Below are positions 38,045 to 50,595 of a stretch of 64,000 nucleotides of DNA, piece by piece. Both the position numbers and the translations under genes were made by a program. The stretch is from an uncultured Tateyamaria sp. (GTDB lineage: Bacteria > Pseudomonadota > Alphaproteobacteria > Rhodobacterales > Rhodobacteraceae). The notes under the pieces are model-generated. The model searched no databases and was not told the DNA's origin. It was given only the letters and a program-made list of their open reading frames with translations. Each line of letters starts with the position of its first letter. Within the stretch, counting starts at the first letter, position 1. Where the stretch lies: NCBI RefSeq assembly GCF_947494755.1, contig NZ_CANLVZ010000011.1, positions 83,975-147,974 of the forward strand, written 5' to 3'.

Positions 38045-38398
38045 ATGCGCCTGAATGAGATCACCTATACCGATGCCAAACCTGTTGACGGCTACGGCCC
38101 CGGCTTTTTCCGCATCGGGGGCGAGGTGATCGAGGGCGCGGTGATCACCGGCCCCTTGGGCACCTACCTGTGGGCGGGATATGAGGACGCCGAGGCGCTG
38201 ATCGCCTTGGCCCGCCATATCGACGTTTTGTTCCTGGGCACCGGGGCCGACATCGCGCATCTACCCGCGGCATTGCGCAGCACGCTGGATGAGGCGGGGC
38301 TGGGGGTAGAGGTCATGTCCTCCCCCTCTGCTGCGCGCACCTACAACGTGTTGCTGAGCGAAGGACGCCGGATCGCACTGGCGATGCTGCCGACCTAG
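38045..38398 (+). CDS. Mth938-like domain protein (NDUFAF3 family)
   Basis: 117 aa. It begins MRLNEITYTDAKPVDGYGPG and contains FFRIGGEVIEGAVITGPLG, the Mth938/DUF498 fold. The eukaryotic relative NDUFAF3 (C3orf60) assists complex I assembly; the bacterial role is undefined. The start one base after the permease stop is chosen over an upstream in-frame ATG inside that gene. Confidence 0.85.
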   Translation: MRLNEITYTDAKPVDGYGPGFFRIGGEVIEGAVITGPLGTYLWAGYEDAEALIALARHIDVLFLGTGADIAHLPAALRSTLDEAGLGVEVMSSPSAARTYNVLLSEGRRIALAMLPT

Positions 38399-38501
38399 GA
38401 CTTCGATGCATAACGTCTGAGGTGTAGGCACCGCGCCTCACTCTGCGGGAACGATGACACCAAGGCTTTTGCGCCTGACCGCAATGGGTTAGGGGTGTCA
38501 C

Positions 38502-39116
38502 ATGGATTTGACAGTCACTAATCTGGCGGTGGGCCGTGGCGGAGTGCCGGTCTTGGCGGGCGTGTCATTTGCGTTGGCCCCGGGTGAGGTGCTTGTGCTG
38601 CGCGGTCCAAATGGGGCGGGCAAGACGACGTTGCTGCGCAGCATTGCGGGCCTGCAAGAGCCGATGGCGGGACAGGTCGCCGGGGCCGAGGATCGCATCG
38701 CCTATGCCGCCCATGCCGATGGGTTGAAATCGGCACTGACGGTGGCTGAAAACCTCGCCTTCTGGGCTGCGGTCTTTGAGCAGACCGGTATCGATCAGGC
38801 CCTGAGCGCGTTTGACCTTCACGATTTGCAGGACCGTCGCGCGGGTCAATTGTCCGCCGGACAAAAGCGGCGCCTTGGATTGGCCCGGCTGGTGGTCACG
38901 GGCCGTCCCGTTTGGGTGCTGGATGAACCGACTGTGTCGCTTGATGCGGCCTCTGTCGCGCTGTTTGCGCAGGCGGTGCGTGCCCATTTGGCGGCCGGTG
39001 GGTCGGCCTTGATCGCCACCCATATTGATCTCGGCTTGGACGCGCGCGTGCTGGATGTGACTCCGTACCGCGCGGCCCTGGGGGCGGTTGCCTCGTCAGA
39101 CGAGGTGTTCCTGTGA
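38502..39116 (+). CDS. ccmA: Heme ABC exporter ATP-binding protein CcmA
   Basis: 204 aa ATPase with Walker [10 protein letters not shown] (~33-41), signature [14 protein letters not shown] and Walker [13 protein letters not shown]. It powers CcmBC in heme handling during c-type cytochrome maturation. It is the first of a tight ccmABCDG run and overlaps ccmB by 4 bases. GGGG stands just before the ATG. Confidence 0.95.
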   Translation: MDLTVTNLAVGRGGVPVLAGVSFALAPGEVLVLRGPNGAGKTTLLRSIAGLQEPMAGQVAGAEDRIAYAAHADGLKSALTVAENLAFWAAVFEQTGIDQALSAFDLHDLQDRRAGQLSAGQKRRLGLARLVVTGRPVWVLDEPTVSLDAASVALFAQAVRAHLAAGGSALIATHIDLGLDARVLDVTPYRAALGAVASSDEVFL

Positions 39117-39769
39117 GGGCGCTGTTGATCCGTGATCTGCGCCTTGCTTTGCGGGCAGGGGGCGGCTTTGGCCTTGGATTGGCGTTTTTTTTGATCGTGG
39201 TGGTGTTGGTGCCGTTCAGCGTGGGGCCGGCACCCGAGTTGCTGACCCGGATCGCGCCGGGGGTGTTGTGGCTGGGCGCGCTTTTGGCGTGCCTGTTGTC
39301 GCTGGACCGACTGTTGGCGGTGGATTGGGAGGATGGGGCGCTCGACTTGCTTGCAACTTCACCTTTGCCGCTTGAGGGGGTGGTCGCGATCAAGGCCGTC
39401 GCGCATTGGATCACGACCGGCTTGCCGCTGGTCTTGGCCGCGCCGGTGCTGGGCGTGTTGCTGAACCTCGCGCCTGCGGGCTACGGCGTGCTGGTGCTGA
39501 GCCTGCTGCTTGGCACCCCTGCGCTGTCGATGATCGGGGCCTTCGGGGCGGCGCTGACCGTCGGGATCAAGCGGGGCGGGTTGCTGCTCTCGCTGCTTGT
39601 GCTGCCGCTTTACGTGCCCACCTTGATCTTCGGGGCTGAAGCGGCGCGGCGCGGGGCCGAAGGGCTTGATCCGGGTACACCGCTGCTGATGCTGGCGGGG
39701 ATCACGGGCGCGGTTCTGGCGCTGATGCCCTTTGCCGCAGGGGCTGTGCTGCGGGTGAACTTGCGATAA
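39113..39769 (+). CDS. ccmB: Heme exporter protein CcmB
   Basis: 218 aa integral membrane protein with six helices. It contains [28 protein letters not shown], the conserved CcmB segment, and [13 protein letters not shown] near the end. It forms the membrane part of the CcmAB transporter. The start overlaps ccmA (GTGAGG context, 4 bases). Confidence 0.95.
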   Translation: MRALLIRDLRLALRAGGGFGLGLAFFLIVVVLVPFSVGPAPELLTRIAPGVLWLGALLACLLSLDRLLAVDWEDGALDLLATSPLPLEGVVAIKAVAHWITTGLPLVLAAPVLGVLLNLAPAGYGVLVLSLLLGTPALSMIGAFGAALTVGIKRGGLLLSLLVLPLYVPTLIFGAEAARRGAEGLDPGTPLLMLAGITGAVLALMPFAAGAVLRVNLR

Positions 39770-39816
39770 CGTCTATGTTGATTGAGACCGCCGCAGGCGC
39801 GGGGTAGGGAGACGCC

Positions 39817-40548
39817 ATGTCACTTTGGGAATACGCCAATCCGGTCAAGTTTTTGCGCCTGAGCGAGCGGGTCCTGCCGTGGTTCTGGGGGCTGTCGGCG
39901 ATGTGCCTCGTGGTCGGGCTGGTCTGGGGGTTCTTCTTTACTCCGGATGATTTCCGCCAGGGCTCGACGGTCAAGATCATCTATCTGCACGTGCCTTCCG
40001 CACTTATGGCGATCAATGCGTGGTTCATGATGCTCGTCGCCTCGCTGATTTGGATCATCCGGCGCCATCACGTCTCGGCACTGGCCGCGCGGGCGGCGGC
40101 CCCAGTGGGCGTGGTGATGACGCTGATCGCGCTTTTCACCGGCGCGATCTGGGGGCAGCCGATGTGGGGGACGTGGTGGGCCTGGGATCCGCGGCTGACC
40201 TCGTTTTTGATCCTGTTCCTGTTCTACCTCGGCTACATCGCCCTGTGGGAAGCCATTGAGGACCCGGACACGGCGGCCGATCTCACCTCGATCCTGTGCC
40301 TTGTGGGCACGGTGTTTGCTGTGCTCAGCCGCTATGCGGTGAATTTCTGGAACCAGGGGCTGCATCAGGGGGCGTCACTGTCCCTCGACAAGGAAGAGAA
40401 CGTGGCGGACGTGTTCTATCAACCGCTGCTGGTGTGCATCGCAGGGTTCGTCTGTCTGTTCTTTGCGCTGGTCCTTTATCGGACCGGCACTGAAATCCGG
40501 GTGCGCCGCACGCGTGCCCTGATCGCACGGGAGGGGAAACTTGCCTGA
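39817..40548 (+). CDS. ccmC: Heme lyase/handling protein CcmC
   Basis: 243 aa, six membrane helices and the tryptophan-rich heme-binding segment GQPMWGTWWAWDPRLTS (WWD motif, ~112-128), flanked by histidines H53 (LHVPSA) and the later NFWNQGLHQGASL. It loads heme onto CcmE. CcmE, CcmF and CcmH are not in this window. It lies 47 bases after ccmB. Confidence 0.95.
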   Translation: MSLWEYANPVKFLRLSERVLPWFWGLSAMCLVVGLVWGFFFTPDDFRQGSTVKIIYLHVPSALMAINAWFMMLVASLIWIIRRHHVSALAARAAAPVGVVMTLIALFTGAIWGQPMWGTWWAWDPRLTSFLILFLFYLGYIALWEAIEDPDTAADLTSILCLVGTVFAVLSRYAVNFWNQGLHQGASLSLDKEENVADVFYQPLLVCIAGFVCLFFALVLYRTGTEIRVRRTRALIAREGKLA

Positions 40549-40696
40549 TCTTGGAAAATACGCCGATGCGGTCCTGTCGGCTTACGCGGTGTCCATCGCG
40601 CTGCTGGTCGCCATCGTCGGGCTGACGCTGTGGCGCGGTGCGAAAGTGCGCGCGGACATGCGCGCGGTCGAGGAACGGACCCGGCGGGATGGCTAA
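40541..40696 (+). CDS. ccmD: Heme exporter protein CcmD
   Basis: 51 aa with a TTG start at 40541, overlapping the ccmC stop by 8 bases and preceded by GAGGGG. The translation starts (M)PDLGKYADAVLSAYAVSIA, has one membrane helix, and ends in a charged tail RAVEERTRRDG. That is the standard CcmD plan: a small single-pass protein that stabilises CcmAB-CcmC-CcmE. The stop overlaps the ccmG start (ATGGCTAA, 8 bases). Its size and rare start codon make it easy to miss. Confidence 0.88.
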   Translation: MPDLGKYADAVLSAYAVSIALLVAIVGLTLWRGAKVRADMRAVEERTRRDG

Positions 40697-41228
40697 GCTC
40701 TCGCCCCTCATGCTCGCCCCCATCGCGATCTTCGCGGGCTTTGTCGTCTTTGCCGGCGTCGGCATGTTCCGCGACAACCCGAACGAGCTGCCCTCGACCC
40801 GGATTGGCGGACCCGCACCCGCCCTGACCGAAGCGGCATTGGGTGACTTTCCGCCCGTCACCCCCGGCGATCTGGCACGGGGAGAGGTGACGCTGGTGAA
40901 CTTCTGGGCCTCGTGGTGCCCGCCGTGTCGGGCCGAACATCCCAAGCTGTTGGAAATGGCCGCCGATGGGCTGCCCATCGTGGGCGTGAACTTTCGCGAC
41001 ACCGAAGGGCCCGCGACCGGTTATCTGGAAGAGGACGGCAACCCGTTCGTCGCCGTGGCGTTCGATCCGCAAGGGCGCTCGGCCATCGACTGGGGTGTGA
41101 CCGCGCCGCCCGAAACCTTCATTCTGGATGGCGACGGCACGGTGCTGTTTCGCTATGTCGGCCCGCTGGTCGGTTCGGATTTCGAAAACCGGTTTATGCC
41201 CGCCCTGACCGAAGCGCTCTCGAATTGA
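40689..41228 (+). CDS. ccmG: Thiol:disulfide interchange protein CcmG (DsbE)
   Basis: 179 aa. An N-terminal membrane anchor (~6-26) precedes a periplasmic thioredoxin fold with the CPPC active site, C77 and C80 in NFWASWCPPCRAEH. VGVNFRDTEG and the cis-Pro loop APPETFILD are typical of DsbE. It reduces apocytochrome c cysteines. The start at 40689 lies within the ccmD end. Confidence 0.94.
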   Translation: MAKLSPLMLAPIAIFAGFVVFAGVGMFRDNPNELPSTRIGGPAPALTEAALGDFPPVTPGDLARGEVTLVNFWASWCPPCRAEHPKLLEMAADGLPIVGVNFRDTEGPATGYLEEDGNPFVAVAFDPQGRSAIDWGVTAPPETFILDGDGTVLFRYVGPLVGSDFENRFMPALTEALSN

Positions 41229-41342
41229 GCGCCTGGCGGCGCACTACACTCTGACTGGCCTTGCGGTTCATTGTTCCAAAAATATGCAAATCCGACGCAG
41301 GATGCATCGGTTGTGTTTGAGTATGTGTAGAACAATGAAATG

Positions 41343-41379
41343 AAAAGAGGCCCCGCGCGGTGACGGCGGGGCCTCTTTT
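41343..41379. terminator. Bidirectional terminator between ccmG and acnA
   Basis: Perfect 14-bp stem AAAAGAGGCCCCGC (41343-41356) / GCGGGGCCTCTTTT (41366-41379) with a 9-base loop. The A run on one side and the T run on the other let it end transcription from both convergent genes. It sits 114 bases after ccmG and 19 bases after the acnA stop. Confidence 0.9.
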
Positions 41380-41398
41380 GTCTTTTCGTTGGGGCTGC

Positions 41399-44167
<2,769 letters not shown>

Positions 44168-44279
44168 GGAAATATCCTTTCGGTGGGCGGCGGCGCGCAG
44201 CAGGTCCAGTTACGTCATGCCTTAACGCTGCTGACGGATCAACAGAGTCGCGGCCATAAAAACAGGGCATGCGACAATA

Positions 44280-44297
44280 TGTATGCCATTGCATACA
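44280..44297. promoter_or_regulatory. Palindromic operator candidate between acnA and the DUF1223 gene
   Basis: TGTATGC-CATT-GCATACA, perfect 7-bp arms, centred about 120 bases upstream of acnA on one side and 175 bases upstream of the divergent gene on the other. Two direct copies of GGGCATGC (44265-44272 and 44300-44307) flank it. The arms resemble GntR-type sites, but the binding protein is unknown. Apart from this the 296-base gap shows no gene. Confidence 0.6.
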
Positions 44298-44463
44298 ACG
44301 GGCATGCCTTTGCGTGACCTTAGGTCGCTCGGGCCAACTGTGAAAGCGTTGACACAATATCTCAACAAACCTTGATTGGCCCTTTGACGATCTTTTGCAT
44401 ATGTCTGCGGTCAAGACAGCAGGATTTTGTAATTCCCCCTCTCTCAAAACCGATCGAGCACCT

Positions 44464-45156
44464 ATGAAGCATCTGATTCCCTTGGTTTTTGCCGCATTCG
44501 CCTCTTTGACGGCCCCCGTCGGCGCACAATCGCCTGTCGTGGTCGAATTGTTCACCTCGCAAGGGTGTTCGTCCTGCCCGCCGGCAGACCGGTTGCTGCA
44601 TGAGTTGGCCGAGCGGGACGATGTGATCGCGCTGGCGCTGCATGTGGATTACTGGGACTATATCGGCTGGAAGGACGAGTTTGCGGACCCGGCCTATGCC
44701 AAACGACAGCGTGGCTATGCGGTCGAGGGCGGGCGGCGGTCTGTCTATACGCCACAAATGATCATCAACGGAACGACGGATATTGTGGGCGCGCGCCCCT
44801 TGCAGTTGTCCGAGGCGATTGCGCAGCATGCGGCCAAACCCTCGCCAGTGGCGCTGGACGTGGCGCGTGATGGGCGGCAGGTGACGATCTCGGCCACGGC
44901 AGAACGCGGCAACGGACCGTTCCTTGTGCACATGGTTCACTATCAGCCCGAGCGGTCGGCCAAGATCACTCGGGGCGAAAATGCAGGACACACGATTTCC
45001 TATGCCAACGTGACCGAAGGCTGGAAAATTCTGAAGGAGTGGGACGGGGTGACGGATCTGTCGCTCAACGCCACGGCGGACTCGGATTTGCCAATGGTGG
45101 TGATAATCCAAAAGGGCCGCCACGGTGCCATTCTGGCCGCAGCGCAGCTGCGCTAG
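44464..45156 (+). CDS. DUF1223 secreted thioredoxin-like protein
   Basis: 230 aa with a signal peptide cleaved near GAQ (~20-22). ELFTSQGCSSCPPADRLL carries a CxxC pair (C35, C38), and LHVDYWDYIGWKDEFADP and YTPQMIINGT complete the DUF1223 pattern. The fold is thioredoxin-like and the location periplasmic; substrate and role are not established. The ATG at 44464 is chosen by the signal peptide, with GAG 7 bases before it. The stop interlocks with that of the convergent acyltransferase gene (CTAG). Confidence 0.88.
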   Translation: MKHLIPLVFAAFASLTAPVGAQSPVVVELFTSQGCSSCPPADRLLHELAERDDVIALALHVDYWDYIGWKDEFADPAYAKRQRGYAVEGGRRSVYTPQMIINGTTDIVGARPLQLSEAIAQHAAKPSPVALDVARDGRQVTISATAERGNGPFLVHMVHYQPERSAKITRGENAGHTISYANVTEGWKILKEWDGVTDLSLNATADSDLPMVVIIQKGRHGAILAAAQLR

Positions 45157-46043
45157 TCGGCGCGCCAGCGCCGGGCCACCCACAGCCACTGTTCGGGATG
45201 GGCGCGGATGCGGGCGCTGATGCTGTCATTCATGGCTTGGGTCATGGTCTCGACATCTGATGCGGGGATCGGGGCCTCCATCACGCACTCAAACGAAATC
45301 CCGTCCGCCTGACGTATCGCATAGAACGGGATCAGCAGAGCACCATAGCGCAAGGCCAGCTCTGCGGCGGAGGTCGCGGTGCGCGCCGGATGCCCCAGAA
45401 AATCAAAGATCTGAGCCTTCTGAACATGCTGATCAAACAGCAGCACCAACTGCCCGCCACCTTTGAGATGACGGACGAAACCCGCCGTGCCCTTGCGCCC
45501 TTGTGCAAAGACAGGTCCGCCAAAGGCCTGCATGGTGCGCACATAATGGGCGTTGAAATAGGGGTTGGACATGTCGCGATAAAGCCCGCCCACGTCATGC
45601 CCGCGCCCCACAAGGGCGGCGCGCAACGCCTCGTAATTCCCGAAATGGCCGGTGACCAGAATGACGGGCTGGCCATTCTGGGCGGCCGCTTCCATCGCGG
45701 CAAGGCCCGGGCCTTCGATCTCGGCATCTGTCTGGCGGGCCAGCATCGCCTTGGTTGAATAGTTCTCGATCAGGGTGCGCCCGGCATTGTCGAGGCAGGC
45801 GCGCGCAATGCGTTCATGCTCGGCATGGGGCAGGTGGGGCATCACAAAGGCGACGTGATCCTGCGCGCGGCGCATGAACCCCGCCGTGGGGCCGATGAAC
45901 CTGCTCATGATAAAGCCCATGAACGGCACACGCGCGCGATATGGCAGCGCCAACGCGGCCCCGATACAGGCCCGCGCCACCACATTGGTCATAAAGTAGG
46001 TGGCCCGCGTCATGGGGGGCAGGTCTTCGGGATCGGGGCGCAT
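45153..46043 (-). CDS. Lysophospholipid/lipid A acyltransferase (LpxL/HtrB-like)
   Basis: 296 aa. The catalytic HX4E motif is HFGNYE (H133, E138), followed by GLYRDMSNPYFN and LVLLFDQHVQKAQIFDFLG, as in LpxL/LpxM family enzymes that add secondary acyl chains to lipid A at the inner membrane. A second Met at residue 11 (46013) could be the start; neither has a strong ribosome site. Which acyl chain or acceptor is used is not visible. Confidence 0.85.
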   Translation of the reverse strand: MRPDPEDLPPMTRATYFMTNVVARACIGAALALPYRARVPFMGFIMSRFIGPTAGFMRRAQDHVAFVMPHLPHAEHERIARACLDNAGRTLIENYSTKAMLARQTDAEIEGPGLAAMEAAAQNGQPVILVTGHFGNYEALRAALVGRGHDVGGLYRDMSNPYFNAHYVRTMQAFGGPVFAQGRKGTAGFVRHLKGGGQLVLLFDQHVQKAQIFDFLGHPARTATSAAELALRYGALLIPFYAIRQADGISFECVMEAPIPASDVETMTQAMNDSISARIRAHPEQWLWVARRWRAD

Positions 46044-46076
46044 GGGTATGGGGCGGACCTGTGGTTGCGGGGCGTG

Positions 46077-46946
46077 TTATCGCGTTCGTGTTTCTCTGTG
46101 CCAGACATAAATCCCTGCACCCGCGATCACAAGCGCGCCGAACAGCGTGGCACCGTCTGGGCGCTCGTCAAACAGCACGACGCCCCAGATTACGGCCCAG
46201 ATCAAACCGGTGTAGATAAACGGGGCCAGCGTACCGGCCTCTGCCAGCGAAAAGGCCCGTACCAGCAGGACCTGACCGACGGTGCCGAACAGGCCAACGG
46301 CGATCAGCAAAAGGGTGGCATCGGGGGCCACTGCGGATCGGTCAAAAGGCGCAAGTGCCGTCATGATGACCGCGCCCACGATCCCGGTATAGAGCATTGA
46401 GGTCCACACGTCTTCGTCCGGACCCAGACTGCGGGTGATGAGCGCGTGCCCGGCAAAACAGGCCGCACCGGCCAACGGCAGCAGGGCAGCGGGCTGAAAC
46501 ACCTCCGATCCAGGCTGGATGACGATCAATGCGCCGACCAGAGCAACAATGATGGCTGCGATACGGCGCAGACCAAGCGCCTCGCCTAACAGCAGCGCGC
46601 CCCCCAAGGTGATCAGCACCGGGTTCAGTGCCATGATCGCTGTGGCCTGCGCCAGCCCGATTTGGCCCAATGCGAGGAAAAAGAAGGCCGTCGCCAGCAG
46701 CAACAGCACCGACCGCGCGATTTGCAGCCCCAGATATCGCGTATGGATCAGGCGCGGCAGCTGTCGCGCCTTGAGCACGAGCACGATCAGGAGTTGTCCG
46801 CCATAACGCGCCCACAGGATGATCAAAACGCTGGTCTGCACGCCGGCCGCCTTGACCGCGACATCCATCAACCCAAAGCAAAAGATTGCGCCGAGTATCA
46901 GCACAATCGCAAGGGCAGGTCGGGCAGTCGAGGGGAGCGTGGCCAT
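46077..46946 (-). CDS. EamA/DMT family transporter
   Basis: 289 aa with ten predicted membrane helices in two five-helix repeats, typical of drug/metabolite transporters of the EamA group. Helix 1 is IVLILGAIFCFGLMDVAVKAA, and the repeat boundary falls near residue 140. Substrates of this family are diverse (amino acids, nucleotides) and cannot be assigned. It ends 33 bases before the acyltransferase start on the same strand, so co-transcription is likely. Confidence 0.88.
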   Translation of the reverse strand: MATLPSTARPALAIVLILGAIFCFGLMDVAVKAAGVQTSVLIILWARYGGQLLIVLVLKARQLPRLIHTRYLGLQIARSVLLLLATAFFFLALGQIGLAQATAIMALNPVLITLGGALLLGEALGLRRIAAIIVALVGALIVIQPGSEVFQPAALLPLAGAACFAGHALITRSLGPDEDVWTSMLYTGIVGAVIMTALAPFDRSAVAPDATLLLIAVGLFGTVGQVLLVRAFSLAEAGTLAPFIYTGLIWAVIWGVVLFDERPDGATLFGALVIAGAGIYVWHRETRTR

Positions 46947-46993
46947 CCCCGTGGACTTAGGCGGGGGTGCACCACATGTCGAGGCGAAAGGGG

Positions 46994-48079
46994 CTAGGCG
47001 GTTTCGCCTTCCTCGGGCTCCTCACTGATCAGCATCAGATCGCCCGAGGCCTCCATTTCGCGGATTTTGGCAATCACTTCGGCCATGGCCTCGTCGGTTT
47101 CGGCTGTTTTGGGAGCGGCGCGTTCGCTCAACTCCTCGCGCAGCTGATCGGCAAGACGCCCGGACATGTTGCCCAAGATGAACTCCACGCTTTTTTCCAT
47201 GCCCATGGCGGGCGCGCCCGCAAGGGCGGTGCGCAGCATGTCGGGATCGACATCGCGCAGGATGCGCGGCACGTCGCGGGGCGCGATACGGGCCGGGATG
47301 TTGGCGAAGGTAAAGATCGCCTTGCGCACGGCCTTGGCGAACCCTTCATCAGACTCGTCGAGGCCCGCGAGCATGTCGTCGCGGGTCAGGGTGGTGCTGG
47401 AATTCAGGATGGCACCGACCCTTTCGACTGGCCCATCCTCGAACGCGCTCACAGGGCGGGTGTCAAGCTGGCTGGCCAGTGATATGCCGATCCGGTCGAC
47501 CGCATCCGGGGTCACAGCGCCGGTCAGGGACAGCGCATAGGTGATTTGCCGCGCGCGGGGGCCGGGCAGTTTGCCGAGCAGCTCGGCCGCTTTCGACACA
47601 TCGAGTTTCGACAGCATGACGGCGGCGATTTCGATGCTTTCCTGTTCAAGTACCGGCAAAAGCAGGTCCGGCCCCGCCTCCTTGATCCGTTTCCACGGAT
47701 CGCCGCTCTCGCGCACGCCGGCCTCTTTGCGCAGGCGGGCGGCAGTCTGGGCGCTGATCTTGCCGTCAAGCGCATTCAGCGCACCGGCAATGCCACCGGG
47801 AAATCTGAGGCCTATCCGCTCGACCTCGTGCGCGAACTCGCCCACCACCGCGTTGAGCGTATCGCGGTCCACCACACGCATATTGCCCATCGCCTTGGTC
47901 AGATGGGCCTGCAACTCCTCGGGCAGGTCCTCAAGCGGGATATCGGCCCCTTCGTTAAGCAACAGGCGCACAACGATGGCCGCCTTTGCCCGCCGACTAA
48001 GGGGGACACCTGTCAAAGAAGCGCCGCCGCCCATCTGCATCGGCGCAGGGGCGGCGGACATCGGTACCAGATCGGTCAT
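46994..48079 (-). CDS. fliG: Flagellar motor switch protein FliG, isolated copy
   Basis: 361 aa. It has an N-terminal segment (RRAKAAIVVRLLLNEGADIPLE), the middle domain with LPVLEQESIEIAAVMLSKLD and LGKLPGPRARQITYALS, and a C-terminal domain with IFTFANIPARIAPRDVPRILRDVDPD and a charged helix (FILGNMSGRLADQLREEL), as in FliG. It forms the rotor face that contacts the stator. No other flagellar gene is in the window, so this is a detached locus. GAGG lies 6 bases before the ATG. Confidence 0.85.
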   Translation of the reverse strand: MTDLVPMSAAPAPMQMGGGASLTGVPLSRRAKAAIVVRLLLNEGADIPLEDLPEELQAHLTKAMGNMRVVDRDTLNAVVGEFAHEVERIGLRFPGGIAGALNALDGKISAQTAARLRKEAGVRESGDPWKRIKEAGPDLLLPVLEQESIEIAAVMLSKLDVSKAAELLGKLPGPRARQITYALSLTGAVTPDAVDRIGISLASQLDTRPVSAFEDGPVERVGAILNSSTTLTRDDMLAGLDESDEGFAKAVRKAIFTFANIPARIAPRDVPRILRDVDPDMLRTALAGAPAMGMEKSVEFILGNMSGRLADQLREELSERAAPKTAETDEAMAEVIAKIREMEASGDLMLISEEPEEGETA

Positions 48080-48157
48080 GTCCTGCCTCGAAACTGTTTC
48101 CGACAGCTTTGGCAGGCAATGGTTGAGAAACCCTCAACCCATCACCGGTTTTTGCAT

Positions 48158-48763
48158 TTAGTAGCTGTAGGTCGTGCCGGTTTCGATGGCGGTCCGCAAC
48201 GAGGTTTCGGCCCATGTGCCTGCACCGCCCCGGGCCTGGATTTCGCGCAACTGGGTCAGCGCCGCGACCTTGTCGCCTGCCAGAACCTTGCCCTGACCCA
48301 TATACGAACGGGCGAGGATATTGTCGGGATTGGTCGCGATGGCCTGTTCGTAATAGACATCCGCCAGCGCCAGATCGCCCAGTTTGCGCGCGGTAAAGCC
48401 GCGATAAGTCAGGACCTTGTCATCGAGTTGGTCGGGCATCTGATCCAGCACAGTGATCGCCTCATCATAGCGGCCCGCGTAGGCTAGCTCGCGGATCGCC
48501 TTGTAGAGCGTGTCGCTGTCGAGATGCGATGTCTTGTCGGGGCGCACGCATTTCTTGAGGTTGGCATCCCAAACCCCGTTCACGGGCTGCGAGAAGCGCA
48601 CGAACTTCTTGATCTCAGGATCCCATTGGCGGGCCTGAAAGCAGTTCTGGGTCGTCTCGGTCTGTTTCGGTTTGGCATTGTCATCACCACCTGCGGCAAA
48701 GCCCGTGGTGGGCAGGGCAAGCGGCAGGGCGATGGCGGTGGTCAGAATGAAGGTGCGCAGCAT
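48158..48763 (-). CDS. Secreted TPR protein with N-terminal cysteine motif
   Basis: 201 aa. The signal peptide is cleaved near GFA (~22-24). A short Cys-containing segment follows, NCFQARQWDPEIKKF and NGVWDANLKKCVRP. Then come three TPR-type helical repeats: LYKAIRELAYAGRYDEAITVL, YRGFTARKLGDLALADVYYEQAI and ARSYMGQGKVLAGDKVAAL. The ATG at 48763 has GGAG 9 bases upstream. It is probably periplasmic. Function is unknown; TPRs suggest a protein-binding role. The GVWDANLKKCV end of its Cys segment recurs in the small neighbour gene. Confidence 0.75.
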   Translation of the reverse strand: MLRTFILTTAIALPLALPTTGFAAGGDDNAKPKQTETTQNCFQARQWDPEIKKFVRFSQPVNGVWDANLKKCVRPDKTSHLDSDTLYKAIRELAYAGRYDEAITVLDQMPDQLDDKVLTYRGFTARKLGDLALADVYYEQAIATNPDNILARSYMGQGKVLAGDKVAALTQLREIQARGGAGTWAETSLRTAIETGTTYSY

Positions 48764-48889
48764 GGATAAAGTCTCCGGTTTGGCGTTGTTGTTCGCTTGT
48801 GACACCGAGGTAACCCGGCACCGCGCCGCTTTATTCAAAATTTATTTTCAGATCCGCGCAGCACCGGGATGACGCCGCGCGGAGAGGGC

Positions 48890-49048
48890 TTAACCGGTGG
48901 TGGCCACGCAGGTTTTTGTGTTCGTGTCATAGGTGGTGCCGGCCGCACAGGACATCGCCTGCTGGTCCTTGCCATAGTTGCAGCCCATTGCAAGGCCGAG
49001 GGTGGGGGCGAGCGTGAGAGCCAGCGCCACGGCGAGGGTCTTGGTCAT
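48890..49048 (-). CDS. Small secreted cysteine-containing protein
   Basis: 52 aa. AAAGGAGA lies 6 bases before the ATG. The signal peptide MTKTLAVALALTLAPTLGLA is followed by a mature part of about 30 residues with three cysteines, CNYGKDQQAMSCAAGTTYD and KTCV. The spacing C-x(10)-C-x(12)-C would allow one disulfide plus a free Cys. Function is unknown. It lies upstream of the TPR gene on the same strand, about 125 bases apart. Confidence 0.65.
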   Translation of the reverse strand: MTKTLAVALALTLAPTLGLAMGCNYGKDQQAMSCAAGTTYDTNTKTCVATTG

Positions 49049-49122
49049 CTGTCGTCTCCTTTTTCGTCTTCGGGGTGACATAAGGGTAGGGCATTTGACC
49101 CGCGCATCAAAACGATTTTGAA

Positions 49123-49197
49123 ACCGGGCGCATCAGGATGCGCCTTACCGCACAACGTTCGGGCAGTGCCGTAAGGCGGAGGCGTCCTCCGCCCGGT
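49123..49197. repeat. Multi-stem palindromic repeat between purB and the small secreted gene
   Basis: An outer stem ACCGGGCG (49123-49130) / CGCCCGGT (49190-49197) encloses several alternative hairpins. These are GGCGCAT/ATGCGCC (49127-49133/49138-49144), CCTTACCGCAC/GTGCCGTAAGG with one mismatch (49143-49153/49166-49176), and GGCGGAGG/CCTCCGCC (49175-49182/49186-49193). It starts 7 bases after the purB stop in the transcript. No T run follows. It looks like a REP/palindromic-unit type element rather than a plain terminator. Confidence 0.7.
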
Positions 49198-49203
49198 GCC
49201 GGT

Positions 49204-50511
<1,308 letters not shown>

Positions 50512-50595
50512 GGGGCGGGACCTTTTTGTGACTGTCGGAACTTGCCCCGCGCTCTTAGACTGTGGCCCGAGCAACAACAAGATGAAGGCCCGGAT

